Positions 49,701 to 60,402 of a stretch of DNA of 64,000 bases are shown one piece after another. The stretch is taken from the NCBI GenBank assembly GCA_013397935.1, contig VZRN01005835.1, positions 600,356 to 664,355 on the forward strand, read 5' to 3'. The notes beneath the pieces were generated by a model that did not search any database, was not told the DNA's origin, and saw only the letters and a list, made by a program, of their open reading frames with translations. A program made the translations under genes and the position numbers. This DNA is from Dasyornis broadbenti (lineage: Eukaryota; Chordata; Aves; Passeriformes; Dasyornithidae). The number at the start of each line of letters is the position of its first letter. Position 1 is the first letter of the stretch.

Positions 49701-50692
49701 TTCCTCTGCAGTATATGAGGTTCTGCATCAAAAATTGAGTGATGTATTTGGATGGAAGTTTTGTATGTTTCACCAAAAACTGTCTAACAATGGAACTTTT
49801 TTTTTTTTTTAACATTAAAAAAAAGAAAATTAGCAAAATTCAGTTAAGAAAGCTTGGACAATCAACCTCTGTTTACAGGTATTTTTATGCTATTCTCCAA
49901 AGGGCAGCTTTTTGAAAAGAAAGTGAAACAAAACCCAACCAACAATCCAACACAAAAAACAACCCACAGATCTCAAGAGCCTCTGGATTGCTTACTTTTA
50001 AAAGTATTTTCTTTTATACTTCTTGGTGCAGGACCATGAAGCAGATATTTATGCTGCATCATGTTTTCTATGAATAGGTTTGACGGTTAATGGTCTTTTA
50101 AAAGACAGTTTAAGTTCAGCTTTTCAAACTTGAACTCAAATTCCAACTTTTTAACATAGTAGTTGAAGTTCAGCTATTAGTTGAAATTATTGTGATTTTA
50201 GATTTTTTTGTGTTCTTGTTCCTTTACATGTCATTGATTGTTCACTCAGCAATGTTGTAATTAAGAGGTCCTCGAAGGGGATGTATTAATTGTTTATAAT
50301 TTTGGAGAAGAGGCTTAATCCATCAGCATATTGGTGTACACTAACTAGAAATTACTTCTGGATAAGGAAGTTTATCTATGGATTTGTACCAGCCAATTCC
50401 TTTGCTTGGAAGAAGTTTAATTTGCAAACAAACAAAAAGAACCGCATGTCATCAACATGAGGATAAGATCCTCAGCCTGAAGCTGCTCCTTCTAAAAGTA
50501 TTCCTGCTGTAAAAACTTCTGATTCTAATCTGACTTCAGGTGCTGAGGATGATTGACTCGGTATCTGTTGTCAGCCCTTTCTTTTAGCAGCTAAGGGGGT
50601 ATTCCTAGTGGGAGGTACAACAGATCTAGTTTAGCCCTTTTATAAAGTTTAAAGAAAAACTTTTATTGGAGCTGCAATCCTTATTTTGTAAA

Positions 50693-50698
50693 AATAAA
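50693..50698 (+). terminator. Candidate ELMOD2 polyadenylation signal (proximal)
   Basis: Canonical AATAAA about 1 kb after the stop codon, the nearest good match on the coding strand. Confidence 0.45.
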
Positions 50699-51234
50699 TT
50701 CTGAGTACAAGTCTAAAAAAGATGTATTTTCCATGGAAGGGATGCAACTTTGATGTGTTCCTTAATCTTGCCATCCTCAGACAATCTAGTAGATAGAACT
50801 TCATGTCTGTGTTGTGATTAATTATTGCTTAGAGCAACTTTAAATGGATTTGGTATGACCATTACTTTGTTTTCTAAGACGTTCTATTAAATAAGTGCCT
50901 TCTGCTTTTTTCAATCAGTTTTTATTTTGATCCTTCTAACTAGATCACAGCCTTAGAAAGTTATTTGAAAAAGATTCTTGCACCATATACCTAAATAGTT
51001 CACAGTGGCACAAAATTTGTATGCTAATACAAGCTTTGATATATTTTTTTTAACCATCTCAGGTAAATTAAATTTCTAGTCAATGACTAATCCAGAAGAG
51101 ATTCCTGAAGAATATAAACATTGAACACAATGAATAACAGCATGAGAAGGAAAAAAAAAGGCAACCCCCTTTCTGTAATGAAGTGTTATTACACGACATA
51201 AGTATGAAATATAATATGTAATACTGCATTTCTT

Positions 51235-51362
51235 GGAGATCATCAAAACCCACCTGGACATGGCCCTAAGCAGCCTCCTTTGAGAGATGCTGCTTTGGGC
51301 AGGGGATTGGATTTAGTGATCCCCAGAGGTGCCTTCCCAGCCCAGTCATTCTGTGAGTCTGT
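51235..51362 (+). mobile_element. CR1 LINE short 3' fragment
   Basis: CR1 end signature: aaacccacctggacatggcc, ggggattggatttagtgatc and ccttcccagcccagtcattctgtgag. Confidence 0.85.
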
Positions 51363-51607
51363 GTTGTGTAAGTAGTGACTTGTTGCGCTGCATCCACCCC
51401 TGTGCTCTTGATCCCTTAAATGCTGGGCATCTCTTGCTCATGGGGCAGCTCCTGATCAGGGTACCCAGTACACGTGTAGGAGGTAACACAGTTCCTTTTT
51501 CTCTTTGTAAATACCCTAGGCACAGACAAGAGTCAAACAGCTTGAACAGGTGCCAGGTGGGGAAGGGCTCAGTCTCACCTGTGTTGGGTTGATGCTATTT
51601 TACCAAT

Positions 51608-51642
51608 ATTTAAAAAAACAAACAAACAAACAAACAAAAAGG
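51608..51642. repeat. (AAAC)n simple repeat
   Basis: Clean aaac repeats, six to seven units. Confidence 0.85.
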
Positions 51643-54230
51643 GGCATAGTGAAGGTGCTTAAAGGGAGAGTATTTATGGTTATACCCTGGCTTGTAAACT
51701 GAACAGCTGAACTGACCAGATTAGATACAAACTGACCATGGGAAGCCCAATTCTTTTGCTACGCCCAGGTTCTTGGCTCCTGGAATTCTCACCACTGAAA
51801 AGATGAGATCCTGTGGAGACCATTCTGGGATTCAGAATGGTGGCGGAACTGTTTTTCTGAGCCTTGCAGACACTAGACATGCTAAAAATCCAAGGAAGGA
51901 AGTGGAAAGTGGATTCCTTCCCAGTGGCCAAGTGGTTACTTTCTAGCCCAAGCTTCTGTCGAGTTTGTCTTCATTAATAACTTTTGCTATTGCTTGTAGA
52001 TCTCCTTTGCAAGCAACACAAGACTGACTTTCTGAATTTCAGAAGTGACCCCTATTGTGTTTGGTAGCAGCAGGAAAGGAGCTGCTATCCTTTGTTTCCA
52101 CCTAGTGCTTGTCAGCTAGGTAAGCAAATTGCTTGAGCCGTCTCTAAGCGCTCCCCTGAGCTATGTCTGCAAGCTTTTTTTTTTTTTTTTGCAACAGTTG
52201 CAAAAGTAATCTACACCTTTGTCTTTCGTGTTGAAACTTTCTGTGGGCTCCTTGTTCACTGGGAGACTGACAGTTAATTATTGCTGAGGCTTCTAAAGCC
52301 CAGCTGTAGAGTTTCAGGATTCCTATCACACACCTGAGGTGTTTTAGTGTCAAATGTAGTTCAAGCATATCAGAAGATGCATCTTTGTTAGTTTTTTTTT
52401 CTTTTTAAATCAATGGGTGATCTGGAAGTAAACTGTGGCAGTATACAAGGGGAAAAAGTAAATCCAACCGTCATCAGATGAATGAGACATATGGGAATAC
52501 ATTTGTTTGCATGTAGTAATTAAGGTGAATGTTTGTGTTAGGCTCCAGTGCACCTCCCCAGTAAACAGTTAGAATTTGCATGTGGTTCTGTATGATCAAC
52601 TAGCCCAGTAATTCTGTCTAGGAGTCACTCACCTTATGTAGACTAGTACTGGGTGTCCCTGTTTGCACCAGTGGTAGGCTAACTGTATTATGGTGGTAGA
52701 TAGAAAATGTATGGAAAAAGGTAAAATTGTGTTTAGAGAAGGCAAGAACAAGGCTTTACTAGTCAGTGGTATTGCAGGCTAACTCTGTTGTACAGTGACA
52801 ATCCCAAGGTTTGAAAGATTGGAAATGGAGGTAGGCCACTTTTCTGCAAGCTGATATAATCTTTAACATCAGAATTTATTGCTCACAGGTTATTGTGAGA
52901 GTCTTAAAAACTCAGTAAATTGTTATTTATTAACCATCATGCTTAAAGTACGTATTATCTTTCTAGAACTTCCAAGTGCTGTTAGTTTTCTAACTTGCTG
53001 CCTCTTTAAAACATTCACTATGTGAAAGCTTGTATGCAATAGCGCTTTAAGAAAAAAAAAATTAAAACTGGAGACAACAAGGTGGTTCTCTAAAGTTGTT
53101 GTTGTTCCTGTAGCAACTGTTTAACAAACTACCTCCACTTTTGTTGTTTAGTGTGTGCTTGAAACATGGTGCCACTCTACGAATGAATTAATCTGAAGAT
53201 ACGTAGAAGATTGCCAGAAGCAAATGTAAAATCTAGTCTTTCACTAAGTGAACACATTCTTTCAGAAGTAACTAACTTGATTGGAAAGCCATTTGAAGAC
53301 AGTGCTACTTAGGAAGAAAGAAACAGAATGTTTTTAAACTGGTTGTGCTTCTCTCATCTGATACAGCCATGTAAAGAACAGGGCATGGAAAAAGGGCCAA
53401 TTTAAACACCTCTGATAAATCATTTTGGATTTTCAATCTTTGAAGAACAAAACAAGAATGCAAACAAAAGTTAAACACATGCATACAGCCCCATTGCTTT
53501 TCCAGATTTTCCATACTAGTTTAAATAAAATTAAAAAAAAAAAAAAGCAAAAAAAAAACCAACAAAAACCAAACTTACTTAGCCTTGTTTTAGGAATTAT
53601 GACAAAAATGTTTGTTTAGTTAGGTGGGAGCTGAGCAGTCAGTATTCTTGACAATACTGCTAGTGATGCAATGTGACCTGTGGTTTCCTTGTCATTCTTG
53701 TTTGTGTTGCTGTAGTACCATGGTGACTTATCTTTGGACTGATGTTTCTTGTGCCAGTCTAGATACTGTCTTTCTCTAGGGAATTAAAAACAACCCAGCC
53801 CAAGATAGCTTGTGGACAGTTTCTTCTTATCACACTGTGCTTAGATAGCTGCATACTAATAGGAATTCCTGTTTACCACGATATAAAAGCAATAATGTAA
53901 CTGTGATGTCTGTGTAATAGAGATGTTTACAATGGTAGCAAATAAAGAACGGGTTATTCCAAAATATTGTTGACATTCGTGTTTTTGGCCTGCTAGAAAA
54001 TGTAACAACTTTCAGTTCATGCACCTGCACTGGGATATGAGTAAAAGCCTCATCCTGCCTTTTTCTTCCCCCTGTCTTCCCCACCTGCCCCCAGCTTATT
54101 TAGAGGTTTGTGGTTCTTCAGCCTGTTACACAGATGGGCTGCCATACTCTGCTGCAAGTGGCAGAGGTTTATTACTGCTTCACTTCAGTTGCTTTTAAAA
54201 TCCTCATTGGAAAAGAAGCTCTGTCTTAAG

Positions 54231-54385
54231 CTTAAAAAAAACAAAAACCACGCACAGAACAAAAAAAAAAAAACAACACCNNNNNNNNNAAAAAAAAACA
54301 CACCCCCCCCCCCAAATTAAAACAAAAATCCAAAAATCCACAACACAAAGAAAGCCAAAGAAAACTGAACCAAAACCCCCCAAAA
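54231..54385. repeat. A/C low-complexity tract with 9-N gap
   Basis: Poly-A interspersed with C, a run of Ns at 54281-54289 and a C11-type run just after (about 54303-54313). Assembly quality is probably low here. Confidence 0.85.
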
Positions 54386-55199
54386 ACCCCACAAGAATTA
54401 TTTTGTTTGAAGGACCTGGAAGTTAACTCTTGGAGGCAACTCAAAACGTGAGCATTTTTGTTCAGGAGAGCAAAATTCCAGGAACAAAATTTGAAAGCTG
54501 GAGAACAACTCTGGAGAAAGAAAGAGAAAACCTCATGTATTGATGGTTTGTTGTTTTTTTTTCCAGACTCTGTATCTTCTGGCATGCCTTCATACAAGCT
54601 ATGTTAAATAATTTGCATTTTTTTTTTCTAGTTTATTTGTATCTCTCAGGCAGCCTTTGTTTCTCCTCCTGACTTCTGGAGAACAAACACTTCTATTAAT
54701 GTACCACAGTGCCATTCCATGAGAACCACAAGATCTTACCTGAAGCAATTTTTTATTTCTACAGAAGCACAGAACAGCTCCTGCACTATGGGAACATCCC
54801 AGTCTTCCAACCCCCAAATGTCAGGTTGGTCAGTTATGCAAATGTGTTATTTTAGAAAAAGGGATGAGCAAGCAGCTATTCAGGAAATTTAAACTGAGAT
54901 ATTGAGTACCACAGGAAAGAGCTTAACTGTCTTCTGAAGTGAAATACTTTGAGATATCTGCCACCAGTTATCAGGAACATCTTGCACTGCAGTTAAGACT
55001 GACTAAACCGTATTTCACAGCTTGTGTTCCCAGCTCTAAGCCACTCTCACACGGTGATGCTGCTGCTATCTGTACGTCGAAATTTTCTATTAATAGCCAT
55101 TTGCCAGTGTAATGGTCACTGCCACATTTTTGTTTTGCTGTTATTTGCTGTCAGGCCAATTCCTGGTTTTGCTATTGAATAAATCAGCATTTTAAATTG

Positions 55200-55751
55200 T
55201 GCTGGCTTTGGCTGGGGTAGAGTTAATTTCCATCCCAGGGGCTGGTATGGGGCTGTGTTTTGGATCTGTGCTGAACACAGGGTTGATAACATAGACATAT
55301 TTTCGTTATTGCTGAGCAGGACTTACACAGAGCCAAGGCCTTTTCTGCTTTTGGTGCTGCCAAACTGGTAAGGAAGTCGGGGGTGGCTGGGAGAAGACAC
55401 AGCCTGGACAGGTGACCCCAACTGACCAAAGGGACATTCCAGACCACGTGACATCATGCTCAGGATATAAAGAGAGGGAAGAGGGATGAAAGGGGGGACA
55501 TTTGTAGTGATGGCATTTGTCTTCCCAAGTTACATGTGATGGGGCCCTGCTGTCTGGAGATGGCTGAACACCTGCCTGCGCATGGGAAGCAGGGAATTCA
55601 TTCCTTGTTTTGCTTTGCTTGTGTGTGTAGCTTTTGCTTTCCCAGTTAAACTGTCTTTAACCCACAAGTTTCCAGGCTTTTACCCTTCCAATTGGCTCCC
55701 TGATCCCGCTGGTGGAGGAGGGAGAGAGTGGCTGCCTGGAGTTAAACCACA
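55200..55751 (+). mobile_element. ERV solo LTR, songbird-type
   Basis: About 550 bp starting tgctggctttggctggggta and ending gttaaaccaca, with TG...CA termini. It contains a TATA box (tataaa, 55466-55471) and a stretch, tctggagatggctgaacacc, typical of an LTR family I associate with zebra finch and other songbirds (TguLTR5-like; from memory). No internal retroviral genes and no clear target-site duplication. Confidence 0.75.
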
Positions 55752-58197
55752 ATGCTAGAAGTCACGATTGTGGCTTGAAGTACATTAACACTTGACTCGA
55801 GACTATCTTCTAGTTGAAAAATACAGAAATAGTATAGAAGGAATGTTTTTTCCAACCAGAAAGAATAAGGCTCAGTAAATAGAAACAACTGCTTCACTTT
55901 CATACTCACCGTAACACCTCTGCTCACTGAAACTGGTGAGCTCTAATCACAGACCAGCCTTCTCCTGCAGCACCAGCAGCTGACACCAGGCTTTGAAGGA
56001 ACACTGTAATGTCATACTCTGACCAAGCAAAAGGCCAGGATAACACAGCATGCTCTGCCATAGGCTGAGCTGACCTACCAACTCAGACACAATTCCTCAG
56101 TATTTTCTCATTCATTCCAAATGTTTTACTCTAAGCCCAGCTAGTCCATGTTTCTTGCAAAAATGGGTACAACACATCAACTACTTTTTACTGTTAGTAC
56201 CTAATTTCTGATAAAAGGCATCTTCTAGCTACAGCATTCCTTGTTATTACTGAATTATCAAGAATTGGAGCAGACTGGGCATCACAGGGATGCCAAAAGT
56301 TTGCAGAGCAACAGCACCAGGGAATGTACAACCCAGACTAGTCAAGCTGTGCTTCCTGTCTTGAATACACTGGGACAGCCTTCTCTGACCTACTGCTTCT
56401 CCATTCAGGCAGGCTGTACGTTTACAGTGCTTATGCAGCAGTTTCCTTGTGTTGCTCTAAATGTTCTGATGGGATCAACTCTTCCTGACGCTTTCTTGTC
56501 CATTACTGTATCACACCTACTGCTGACGAGCCCATTTACCACAGTTACATTATGATGCTGCAAAATTAAAGATTAGTAACAAAGGCCGTCTGCCAGGAGG
56601 GATCCAGAAGCCTGTGGAGTACCCAAGGAGGTACCAGACCTGGGTAGACAGCCTTCCAAAAGCACCACCTCTTTGCCTGACCAGCTGCTCCCATTCTCTC
56701 CCACAGTTCCTTACATGCTACACCATCTATCCCACACCAGCCTCCACCATTTGAACTTCTACAAAACCTGATTTCTACTGTAACAGAAGCTCCAGCATCA
56801 CTGTGTAAAGAGCTCATAAGGTGCTTTTCTCTTTACAACAGTTTTGATAGCTATTTTTCAGTAGGTTTTGTAAGTCCCATAATGAGCTTCTTATCTGTGT
56901 GACACAAACATTTACAAGTCTCAAACAAAACCCTCAGCTCTAACACCTAGAATTCTGGAGTGGTAAGATGCTACAATGAAGGAGGTTAAGTGCCACAAAA
57001 CTTCCAAGTGTTAAGAGCATCTGACTAAGCTGACAGACTGGAAGAAAAGCCATAAAGAAATCATCTTCTCAAGTTGTTTTCTTTTTCTAGTAGTGAAAAT
57101 TCTATATCAAATAACCTATTAAAAAACTCTATAAAATAGCAGCCCCAACTGAACTCTACAATTCACAGAATAAAGAGACTGTATCTCCAAGCACAAAAAG
57201 CACAAGACAGGTACTTCTAAAGCCATGCTCACTTCCTGTGTAGCACACTAGCACATACAGTAAGACTTCAAAAATACTCACATTTTCCCAAAAGTTTCAC
57301 ACCTGTGTTCGCTGGTCAGTTGAACTCTCATGCAGTCTTCTACTCACCAGCTCTCACCCAGCTACTAAAAAAACAGGGCACAGCAGACCTTGTCATCAAA
57401 TAGGCAACTGCCAGTTGGTCCTGATCAGGTGAGCAGCCTCATCCAAACAAACGTGGAGAAGATCAGCTCACCTGGCTGCTACCTATAGCAAAGCCATTCT
57501 TGAAGAGGGCCTGGCTTACACCTGGGAGCTTTTCTGACATGATCAGGAAGGTAAGGAAGGCTACTAGAGCGAAACAAAAAGAAGTTGCCTTGTAAACGGG
57601 CTCTTGTTACACGAGAGATCCACTTGTGGATGCCTCTTCTTGTCACGGGAGCCGTAACAGCAAAATAATTCTTATTGCCTCCCCTGCCCTGTGGGTGGGG
57701 TGGGAACAAAGCTGACAGGCCCTTCAAAGATAAATATTTTGGAGCTGAGCTCTGTGTGTCTTTAGGGGTGTGTGTAAGCTTGCTGATAGGCTTAAATTCA
57801 CTTTACCATAACAGACACCTAAAAGAGAAATATTTTAGGGCTCTGCAAACTTAAAAAGGTCAGTAGTCCACTTAAGGATGCTAATGCTTAGTTGCTGAAG
57901 ACTTCCACAACAGCTTATTAAGCTGCTAGGCATTACAATAAAGCACCCCACAGTGGCCTTGGCATCTTAAATTAAAACAAAGTCATAGTCTTCCAAATGG
58001 TGATTATGGCTTCAAATTAATATCATTATTTGATACACATGTAAACCAATCCACAGTCACAGCAGAAAGCCTACAGTGCCTTCTCATACTGTTCCATGTG
58101 GACATACTTGCATTAGTCTGTGTAATAAAGCACAACCACCTCATTTTCCCTCTAGCATGACTTTAATAGTTAAAAATCAAATCTGTGCAGAGTGTAC
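55752..58197. other. Intergenic region between ELMOD2 and TBC1D9
   Basis: Single-copy-looking sequence with no recognised exon. This is where UCP1 would lie in mammals; no mitochondrial-carrier motif was seen on either strand. Confidence 0.5.
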
Positions 58198-59679
58198 TTT
58201 ATTTGTTCACATTACCTATTTGTGGTTAAAAACCACTTCATCTGACAGTTTAAAAGCATTCTTTTAAAACAAAAGAATTAAACATAGCTTGTGCTAAAAA
58301 AATCTGCAAGTTATGTGGATGCAGTATTGTACAGGAGTATAAAAAAAAATCAAGAGTATTCTACAGAAAATGTTCTCAAAACAGCAAATAAAGATTAGGC
58401 ATGTAGGCATGATCCTGAAACAAACAAATACGAATTTAAAAAGAGCTAACAAAATTAAAGAAAAAATCCCAAATATCTGTATAAAAAAAGCAAGGATTCA
58501 AAGTGCAGGTGCTCCAGTTTTCATTTTAACATATTATTCAGTAAGTCGATACAGGATACTATTCATTTCATATAAAGTGACAGTGTTCTCAGTAAGATTT
58601 AAACATTCAGTTACATTATCTTGCAGATTTTTTTCATTACTGCTGCTTTACACTGTAGTAAATAAAGACTTATGCAATACAGGCTTTTATTTTCTTAATC
58701 TAACAAGGATATAATAGGTTGGTGGTAAAGGTTAGTTTTAAGAATTAAGCTATACTTGCTGTAGATCCAGCCTTAGAAGTAGATACATATACTTTTTTTT
58801 TTTTTTTAAACTTTTAAAAACAGACTTCAAATTTTGAAAAGAGACTCTACCAATCTGTTCTGGGACCTGCATACACTGTCTTTGGAGCACACCAGCAAAG
58901 CTTCCAAGTCCACTGGTTAGGAATAGAGCCCTGCGCAGGGTCATGCTGGAGATCCTTCTTTGGTGGCCGCAGGTGGGAAAGGGTTTTCTCTCCGCTGAAC
59001 CCAGGGAAAGGCAAAGGGAGGAAAACCATCATGGTTATCCACATTTGCCTGACGTGCCAAGGGTTGGGATGCTCTTTTACTTGAGCATACCAGACTCAGG
59101 CAGAGGAAGTTAGGAGCCAGGCAGGTGTCACTGAAGTGGCCTTTCATATATATATTCAAAAATATAAAATCAAAGCATACGTTCAAAGCCTCTTTGGAAA
59201 ATAATTATATGAAATAAAATTATGCTTCAAGGATGTTGCCTGGAACTTATTATCACCCGAGGTCCTTTTCAGGTTGACAGTGTCCCTTTAAATTTTAGGT
59301 TCTTCCCATTTTGTTAATTTTTTTTTTTCTCCAAGAATCAGATCTCTATATATGTCTATTTTAGAAATGCACATAGATATTGGCATTAAGTTTACATTTA
59401 GAAATTAAGAACTAATCTTTACCATGATACACTGACAGCAATATTAATAATACACACACTTCACTGACAAACGTGGTTTTTTTCTGCATTTTGAATAAAA
59501 TTTGCATTTGTGTAACATTTCCCACAGAAAGAGTGATTATACTTGAAGATAGTTAAGTTTGCACCCCAACATTTTCACATTAGTGAAAACAACCATGATT
59601 TGAAAATACCAGGGCCTCTGCCAGGTACTAATAAATAGAGAATAAAAAGAAAAAATAAAATAAAAAACCCGACTGCCTT
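58198..59679 (-). other. TBC1D9: Probable TBC1D9 3' UTR
   Basis: AT-rich sequence after the TBC1D9 stop codon. A candidate AATAAA on the minus strand (seen as tttatt) is at 58198-58203; another at about 58686-58691. A 16-T run lies at about 58792-58807. Confidence 0.5.
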
Positions 59680-60402
59680 TTATCCCGACATAGTAGAGAT
59701 TTCATAGTCACTGGCTGAGGTTATCGGTTTACCCCTCATCCTGATGTTTTTAGCATTAGTAATCCTGGCCATCATGGACACAGGCTTGTCAAAGTACCTG
59801 ACCAGCGCTGGCTCAGTCAAAAGGGAGGCTAAAAATTGTTCAAAGGTGATGGCCCAGTCCCTGTCAATGCTCGTGCTCCTGCGGAGGGCAGGGGCGTGGT
59901 TGCTCCGCACCAGGACCGTGTCTTCCCCTATGTCCTCACAGTGCAGCTTCTCCTCCTCATGCGAGCCCGCGCTCAGCACCGAGTAGGAGGACATGGAACT
60001 GTCGTCTTTCGTGTCGTCATCGGAAATGAGCATGGAAGAACAGGCTCCGTTGTCCCTGGGAGAAGAGTCTTCCAGCTTAATGTCTTCCATCTGCATGCCC
60101 AGGGCGCTGTCGGTGCAAGCGGCCTCCTCCTCGCTGGCCGCGAGGCTGCTCCGGAACGCCTTGTGCTGTTCCAGAGGGTACTGCTGGTGCTCTTTCTTCT
60201 GGAACAGCTCGCTCTGGATGGCTTTGCTGCAGCTGTTGCTGCTGTCTGTGTCGCTGGGGGGCTGTGTGCTGAAGAGCTTCCCAACCTCCCCGATCTCCAG
60301 GAGCAAGCTCGTCACGGCAGCCGTAGCGTGGTACAGGTCCTGCTCGTTGGGGTCTTCACTGAACATGTTGTACATCGTTTTGCACAACTCAATGAACTGC
60401 CC
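59680..60402 (-). CDS. TBC1D9: TBC1D9 last coding exon and stop
   Basis: Encodes GQFIELCKTMYNMFSEDPNE, LLLEIGEVGKLF, a Ser/Gln-rich variable linker, the conserved block QMEDIKLEDSSPRDNGACSS and the final conserved DRDWAITFEQFLASLLTEPA. Stop codon TAA read at 59682-59680. The linker (TQPPSDTDSSNSC onward) differs strongly from human while both flanks are nearly identical. Confidence 0.96.
   Translation of the reverse strand, partial: GQFIELCKTMYNMFSEDPNEQDLYHATAAVTSLLLEIGEVGKLFSTQPPSDTDSSNSCSKAIQSELFQKKEHQQYPLEQHKAFRSSLAASEEEAACTDSALGMQMEDIKLEDSSPRDNGACSSMLISDDDTKDDSSMSSYSVLSAGSHEEEKLHCEDIGEDTVLVRSNHAPALRRSTSIDRDWAITFEQFLASLLTEPALVRYFDKPVSMMARITNAKNIRMRGKPITSASDYEISTMSG

Larger units (their letters stand above)
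49701..53965 (+). other. ELMOD2 3' UTR and 3' flank
   Basis: A near polyadenylation signal AATAAA is at 50693-50698 and an ATTAAA at 50886-50891. A distal AATAAA at 53941-53946 is followed by a T/G-rich element (tgttgacattcgtgtttttgg). Which one ends the transcript cannot be decided here. Contains a CR1 fragment and an (AAAC)n tract. Confidence 0.5.
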
